A DNA stretch of 64,000 nucleotides, taken from positions 372,001 to 436,000 of the forward strand of contig CAWBJO010000006.1 of the NCBI GenBank assembly GCA_963789175.1, in the 5' to 3' direction. The DNA is from CAWBJO01 sp963789175 (GTDB taxonomy: Bacteria > Pseudomonadota > Alphaproteobacteria > Rhizobiales > Aestuariivirgaceae). Position numbers and translations under genes: made by a program. The notes under the pieces were generated by a model, which worked only from the letters and a program-made list of their open reading frames with translations, had not been told where the DNA came from and made no database searches. Positions 59,998-64,000 of this stretch are shown here, one piece after another. The stretch's first letter is position 1. Each line of letters begins with the position of its first letter.

Positions 59998-60678
59998 TCA
60001 ACCCGCAGAAGCCTCTCGTTTTTGGCCGACCGACCCGTTCAACTCCCGTTCGATCTGGGTTCTCACTTCCTCGATTCCGGCCATGCCGTCAACCGTCCGC
60101 AGCGACCCTCGGCCCTTGTAGTAGGCGATCAGCGGCGCCGTCTCGCGGTTGTAGACCTTGAGCCGGTCGCGGACCGTCTCGGCCCGGTCGTCGGGCCGCC
60201 GGACGAACTCGGTCGATCCGCACTTGTCGCAGACCCCCGCCATTTTCGGCTTGGCGAACCGGTCATGGTAGCCGGAGCCGCACTTGGCGCAGGTGTACCG
60301 ACCGGCGATCCGGTCCACCAGCGCCTCGTCGTCGACCTTCATCTCGACCACCCGGTCGAGCTTCATGTTCTTGGACGACAGCATGCGGTCGAGCGCTTCG
60401 GCCTGAGCCGTGTTGCGGGGGAAGCCATCGAGAACGAAGCCGCGCGCCACATCCGGGCCATCCAGGCGGTCGGATATGATTGCGACCACGATATCGTCGG
60501 AAACGAGATCGCCCCGTTCCATCACTTCCTTGGCTTTACGTCCGTACTCGGTCTTCTGGGCCACGGCCTGCCTGAGCATGTCACCGGTCGAAAGCTGCTT
60601 CAGCCCGTGATGCTCCTCGAGGATCCTGGCCTGGGTGCCCTTTCCGGCGCCGGGCGGGCCGAGCAAAATAATGTTCAT
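59998..60678 (-). CDS. adk: Adenylate kinase
   Basis: A 226-residue AMP/ATP phosphotransferase. P-loop GPPGAGKG lies at 7-14, and the LID domain is the long zinc-binding type with cysteines at 130, 133, 150 and 153. DGFPRN and the late RDRLKVYNRET segment are diagnostic. ATG 60678 overlaps the secY stop as ATGA. A zinc LID is uncommon in Gram-negatives but occurs in some alphaproteobacteria. Confidence 0.96.
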   Translation of the reverse strand: MNIILLGPPGAGKGTQARILEEHHGLKQLSTGDMLRQAVAQKTEYGRKAKEVMERGDLVSDDIVVAIISDRLDGPDVARGFVLDGFPRNTAQAEALDRMLSSKNMKLDRVVEMKVDDEALVDRIAGRYTCAKCGSGYHDRFAKPKMAGVCDKCGSTEFVRRPDDRAETVRDRLKVYNRETAPLIAYYKGRGSLRTVDGMAGIEEVRTQIERELNGSVGQKREASAG

Positions 60679-62006
60679 CGGCGCGCACCGCGCAGGTTGG
60701 TCCGCTTGATCAGCTTCTCGTATTGCTGGGCCAGGAGGTGCCCCTGGATCTGGGCCACGGTGTCCATGGTCACGGACACGACGATCAGGAGCGAGGTTCC
60801 CCCGAAGTAGAACGGAATGCCGGCATAGGCCGTCAGGAATTCGGGCAAGACGCAGACGAAGGCAAGGTAGACGGCGCCGATCGCCGTCACGCGGGTCAGG
60901 ACGTAGTCGATGTATTCCGCAGTCCTTTCGCCGGGTCGGATTCCGGGTATGAACCCCCCGTACTTCTTCAAGTTTTCCGCCGTGTCCTTCGGATTGAACA
61001 TGATGGCCGTATAGAAGAAGGCGAAGAACATGATCAGCGCCACATAGAGGGCGATGAACAGCGGCTGGCCGTGGCCCAAAAGGGCTGTGACGTAGTTTAG
61101 CCACGACGGCCCCTGCCCCTGGCTGAAGTTCGCCACGGTGATCGGCAAAAGGAGCAGCGAGGAGGCGAAGATCGGCGGAATGACGCCCGAGGTGTTAAGC
61201 TTGAGCGGCAGATGCGATTTCTCGGCCTGGGCGACCTGGTTCCCGGTTTGGCGCTTGGGATACTGGATCAGGAGGCGGCGCTGGGCCCGCTCGACGAAAA
61301 CGATGAACGCGATCACCGCAAGGCCACCGACCACGATGCCGAGAATGGTGAAGGTGGATAGCTGACCGGTGCGGCCGAGTTCGAACAGCGCTCCGAGGCC
61401 GAGCGGCAGGTTCGCGACGATGCCGGAAAAGATGATGAGGGAAATACCGTTGCCGATGCCGCGGGCGGTGATCTGCTCGCCGAGCCACATGAGAAAAACG
61501 GTGCCACCCGTCAGGGTGATGACTGTGCAGATGCGGAAGAACCAGCCGGGGTCGAGGACGATGTTCCCCTGACCCTCCAGGCCGACGGCAATCCCATAGG
61601 CCTGCAAGGCGGCCAGGATGACGGTGCCGTAGCGCGTATATTGGTTGATGCGCTTGCGCCCCTGCTCGCCCTCCTTCTTCAGCTGCTCGAGATGCGGCGA
61701 GACGGAGGTCATCAGCTGGATGATGATCGACGCCGAGATGTACGGCATGATGTTCAGCGCGAAGATCGCCATGCGCCCCAGAGCACCGCCGGCGAGACCG
61801 TTGATCCAGCCTAGAATGCCGGTGGAATTCTGCTGGACCAGTCGGGCAAGCTCGACCGGGTCGACCCCGGGCACCGGGATGTAGGTGCCGAGGCGGTAGA
61901 TGATCAGCGCCCCGAGCGTGAACCAGATGCGCTTCTTTAGCTCTTCGGCGCGCGCCAGCGCCCCGAAGTTGAACCGCGATGCCAGTTGTTCCGCAGCAGA
62001 TGCCAT
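60675..62006 (-). CDS. secY: Preprotein translocase subunit SecY
   Basis: A 443-residue, ten-helix protein-conducting channel of the Sec translocon in the inner membrane. The plug and pore region (GGALGRMAIFALNIMPYISASII in outline) and the cytoplasmic loop LIQYPKRQTGNQ are typical. ATG 62006 has AGGAG 6 nt upstream and begins MASAAEQLAS, the family start. The adk start overlaps its stop. Confidence 0.96.
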   Translation of the reverse strand: MASAAEQLASRFNFGALARAEELKKRIWFTLGALIIYRLGTYIPVPGVDPVELARLVQQNSTGILGWINGLAGGALGRMAIFALNIMPYISASIIIQLMTSVSPHLEQLKKEGEQGRKRINQYTRYGTVILAALQAYGIAVGLEGQGNIVLDPGWFFRICTVITLTGGTVFLMWLGEQITARGIGNGISLIIFSGIVANLPLGLGALFELGRTGQLSTFTILGIVVGGLAVIAFIVFVERAQRRLLIQYPKRQTGNQVAQAEKSHLPLKLNTSGVIPPIFASSLLLLPITVANFSQGQGPSWLNYVTALLGHGQPLFIALYVALIMFFAFFYTAIMFNPKDTAENLKKYGGFIPGIRPGERTAEYIDYVLTRVTAIGAVYLAFVCVLPEFLTAYAGIPFYFGGTSLLIVVSVTMDTVAQIQGHLLAQQYEKLIKRTNLRGARR

Positions 62007-62061
62007 TTCAACTCCTCGCGCCCCTAAGCCCGTGTCCAAGGCCGGGGACGGGGCCCATACC

Positions 62062-62673
62062 CTATTCTCCGGCTTCCGGCTTCTTGGGAGGCTTGGCCGG
62101 CTTCGCGTCGGCCGCCGGTTTCGACTTGCCGCTTGCCGCGTCCTTCGGCTTGGCCTCGGGGGCCTTGGCGGCAGGCTTGACTTCCTTCGTCTTCTTGACC
62201 TTCTCCTCCCTGGGCGGGCGCAGCATCTTCACGCTGCCTCCCGCCTTCTCGACGCCACTGACTGCGCCCTTGGACGCGTGAAAAACCTCGAAATCGGCTT
62301 TCGACTTGAGCTCCCCGTTGCCGAGGAGGCGCACGCCTTCGTAGAGATGGGTGATGACTCCGGCCTCGACAAGCGCCTGAGAGGTCACGAGCTTGGCAGG
62401 GTCGAGCTTCTTGGCGTCGAAGGCCGCTTGGACCCGGCTGAGGTTGACCTCGTTATACTGGAGCTGGTTCGGCTTGTTGAAGCCGCGCTTCGGCAGACGG
62501 CGGTAGATGGGCATCTGGCCGCCTTCGAAACCGGGCTTGGCGCCCCCGGAGCGGGCAGTCTGGCCCTTGCCGCCGCGCCCGGCCGTCTTGCCGAGGCCCG
62601 AACCGATGCCGCGGGCGACGCGCTTGCGCGCGTGGCGCGAACCCGGCCGGTCGGCGATTTCATTGAGTTTCAT
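62062..62673 (-). CDS. rplO: 50S ribosomal protein L15 with extended C-terminal tail
   Basis: A 203-residue ribosomal protein. The first 155 residues are a normal L15, with the long Gly/Arg-rich arm (RVARGIGSGLGKTAGRGGKG) and the core ending at GGSVKMLRPP. A Lys/Ala/Pro-rich tail of about 45-50 residues follows, beyond the usual 150-155 length. The tail may be an unstructured lineage-specific addition. The gene lies between rpmD and secY. Confidence 0.95.
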   Translation of the reverse strand: MKLNEIADRPGSRHARKRVARGIGSGLGKTAGRGGKGQTARSGGAKPGFEGGQMPIYRRLPKRGFNKPNQLQYNEVNLSRVQAAFDAKKLDPAKLVTSQALVEAGVITHLYEGVRLLGNGELKSKADFEVFHASKGAVSGVEKAGGSVKMLRPPREEKVKKTKEVKPAAKAPEAKPKDAASGKSKPAADAKPAKPPKKPEAGE

Positions 62674-62704
62674 GACTATCGTACTTCCCTTAGCAAGCGA
62701 CCGC

Positions 62705-62908
62705 TCACGATTCGACGATGCGGACGAGATGTTGGACGCGGCGGATCATGCCGCGAATTTCAGCGGTATCGGCCAGCGTGCTCCGCTTGTGGAGCTTGTT
62801 GAGACCCAGGCCGATCAGCGTAGCCCGCTGCTCGCGCGGCCGCCGCTGAGGGCTGTGAACCTGGAGGATGGTGACGGTCTTGCCGCCGGCCGTCTTACTC
62901 GTTGCCAT
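62705..62908 (-). CDS. rpmD: 50S ribosomal protein L30
   Basis: A 67-residue protein of the large subunit with TVTILQVHSPQRRPREQRATLIGLGLNKL in outline and the conserved ending RGMIRRVQHLVRI. It lies 10 nt after rpsE and 31 nt before rplO. The small size is typical. Confidence 0.96.
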   Translation of the reverse strand: MATSKTAGGKTVTILQVHSPQRRPREQRATLIGLGLNKLHKRSTLADTAEIRGMIRRVQHLVRIVES

Positions 62909-62918
62909 GACTGACCTC

Positions 62919-63485
62919 CTACTCCACCGTCGCGTCGATGTCGCGGCGGCGGGCGATGACGTCGCTCACCTTCTTGCCGCGCCGGGCCGCAACACTGCGT
63001 GGTGACGTCTCCTTGCTCAACGCGTCGAACGTGGCGCGCACCATGTTGTATGGATTGGACGAACCCTGCGACTTGGCGACGATGTCCTGCATTCCCAAGG
63101 TTTCGAACACGGCGCGCATCGGGCCGCCGGCGATGATGCCGGTGCCGGCCGGAGCCGACCGCAGCACGACCCTGCCCGCTCCCCACCGACCGGCGACGTC
63201 GTGATGGAGGGTGCGGCCCTCGCGCAGCGGGACGCGGATCATGGCGCGTTTGGCACCCTCGGTCGCCTTGCGGATCGCCTCGGGCACCTCGCGGGCCTTG
63301 CCGTGACCGAAACCAACCCGGCCCTTCTGATCGCCGACGACCACCAGGGCGGCAAAGCCGAAACGGCGGCCGCCCTTCACGACTTTGGCGACGCGATTGA
63401 TATGGACGAGCTTGTCGAGGAATTCGCTATCGCGATCATCACGCCTCGAGTCGTCTCGTTCTCGGCTACGCTCTCTCTGTGCCAT
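62919..63485 (-). CDS. rpsE: 30S ribosomal protein S5
   Basis: A 188-residue protein important for decoding fidelity. It has a basic, Arg/Asp-rich N-terminus of about 20 residues, the double-stranded RNA-binding-like half (VHINRVAKVVKGGRRFGFAALVVVGDQKGRVG in outline) and the C-terminal half with GIIAGGPMRAVFE. Its length is normal for alphaproteobacteria. Confidence 0.97.
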   Translation of the reverse strand: MAQRERSRERDDSRRDDRDSEFLDKLVHINRVAKVVKGGRRFGFAALVVVGDQKGRVGFGHGKAREVPEAIRKATEGAKRAMIRVPLREGRTLHHDVAGRWGAGRVVLRSAPAGTGIIAGGPMRAVFETLGMQDIVAKSQGSSNPYNMVRATFDALSKETSPRSVAARRGKKVSDVIARRRDIDATVE

Positions 63486-63501
63486 TTCCGTTCCCGTTGT
63501 C

Positions 63502-63858
63502 CTAGAAATTCAATCCGCCTTCGCGGGCGCCGTCGGCCAAGGCCTTGACGCGACCATGGTAGAGATAGCCGCCGCGATCGAAGACCACATCCGTGATCCC
63601 GGCCTTCTTGGCGCGCTCGGCGATGAGCTTGCCGACCTCGGCCGCCCTGGCTTTCTTGCCGTCGCCAGACTTGCCCTTCATGTCCTTCTCCAGGCTCGAC
63701 GCCGCGACGAGGGTGACGCCCTTCTGATCGTCGATGATCTGGACGTAGATGTTCTTCATCGAGCGGAATACCGACAGGCGAGGCCGGCCATTGACCTTGC
63801 GCTTCAGGTCCTGCCGCACGCGGGCCGTGCGGCGCTGCGACTGCGTGAGCTTTCTCAT
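63502..63858 (-). CDS. rplR: 50S ribosomal protein L18
   Basis: A 118-residue 5S rRNA-binding protein. The N-terminal basic segment (RVRQDLKRKVNGRPRLSVFRS in outline) and the ending FDRGGYLYHGRVKALADGARE are typical. It lies 16 nt upstream of rpsE and 10 nt downstream of the rplF stop. Confidence 0.97.
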   Translation of the reverse strand: MRKLTQSQRRTARVRQDLKRKVNGRPRLSVFRSMKNIYVQIIDDQKGVTLVAASSLEKDMKGKSGDGKKARAAEVGKLIAERAKKAGITDVVFDRGGYLYHGRVKALADGAREGGLNF

Positions 63859-63868
63859 GTTCGCCTTC

Positions 63869-64000
63869 CTACTTCTTCTTGCCTTCCTTGCGGAAGATGT
63901 ACTCGCCGGCGTACTTCACGCCCTTGCCCTTGTACGGCTCAGGTGGCCGGTAGCCGCGGATTTCGGCCGCAACCTGTCCCACCTGCTGCTTGTCGATGCC
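63869..64000 (-). CDS. rplF: 50S ribosomal protein L6 (C-terminal end, runs off the window edge)
   Basis: The last 43 codons of L6, recognisable from IRGYRPPEPYKGKGVKYAGE and the basic ending RKEGKKK before TAG at 63871-63869. The rest lies beyond the right edge. Its place before rplR is the standard spc-operon order. Confidence 0.95.
   Translation of the reverse strand, partial: GIDKQQVGQVAAEIRGYRPPEPYKGKGVKYAGEYIFRKEGKKK

Noticed and set aside
1..64000. CRISPR array, prophage, insertion sequence or defence island
   Set aside because: No spaced direct repeats, transposase, integrase, phage gene or clustered defence gene is visible; mrr is the only defence-related gene.

Overview
This is a 64 kb piece of GC-rich alphaproteobacterial chromosome. 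The lineage call rests on several things read from the sequence: a DUF1849/EipB envelope protein, a DUF1489 protein, an ATP12-type F1-ATPase chaperone, a DinB with an N-terminal zinc finger, a PHA phasin, and a ribosomal-protein/secY/adk/rpoA block followed by degQ, rarA, crcB, rluC and ATP12. The order (Hyphomicrobiales or Rhodospirillales) cannot be fixed by eye. I see no transposase, integrase, prophage, CRISPR array or defence island. Almost everything is core metabolism and housekeeping, and I do not claim a new defence or biosynthetic system.

Layout. 1-7.3 kb: an edge-truncated agmatinase coupled to a glutathione S-transferase, dinB, eipB, a 2-hydroxyacid dehydrogenase, and a run of RidA, glycerophosphodiesterase, acetyltransferase and HIT genes. 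7.2-11.6 kb: clpS-clpA-azlC-azlD, with clpA carrying a +1 frameshift, then a phasin with a strong promoter and operator-like repeats. 12-16.5 kb: a D,D-carboxypeptidase with a SPOR domain, a membrane J-protein, a VWA protein and a flavin amine oxidase. 16.5-21.5 kb: putA divergent from panC, then GNAT and DUF1489. 21.6-27.9 kb: a leucine-degradation (methylcrotonyl-CoA carboxylase) operon that also holds a RidA protein, two tandem GSTs and a type IV restriction enzyme of the Mrr family. 28-36 kb: a fatty acid desaturase, a small membrane peptide, an MFS transporter, a cation-efflux/HutD fusion, a glycine-oxidase-like enzyme, isovaleryl-CoA dehydrogenase and an EamA exporter. 36-42.7 kb: a DNA ligase/exonuclease repair pair, mgtE, a cupin-EamA pair, tRNA-Leu(GAG), lipB and acylphosphatase. 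43-51 kb: pccA, rimO, DUF2199, pccB (frameshifted), ATP12, rluC and crcB. 51-57.4 kb: a BKACE enzyme, an SDR, rarA, degQ, an Lrp-type regulator and an ornithine/lysine decarboxylase. 57.4-64 kb: rplQ, rpoA, rpsK, rpsM, adk, secY, rplO, rpmD, rpsE, rplR and the 3' end of rplF.

How the genes fit together. Isovaleryl-CoA dehydrogenase and both MCC subunits give the middle steps of leucine catabolism. PccA/PccB handle propionyl-CoA from Val, Ile and odd-chain fats. PutA oxidises proline. Agmatinase and the decarboxylase suggest polyamine synthesis. The phasin points to polyhydroxyalkanoate storage. Together these suggest a heterotroph that burns amino acids and stores carbon.

The items most worth a second look are the in-frame CDF-HutD fusion, mrr between the two MCC subunit genes, single-base frameshifts in two essential-looking genes (clpA and pccB), the phasin promoter architecture, and several inverted repeats in regulatory positions.
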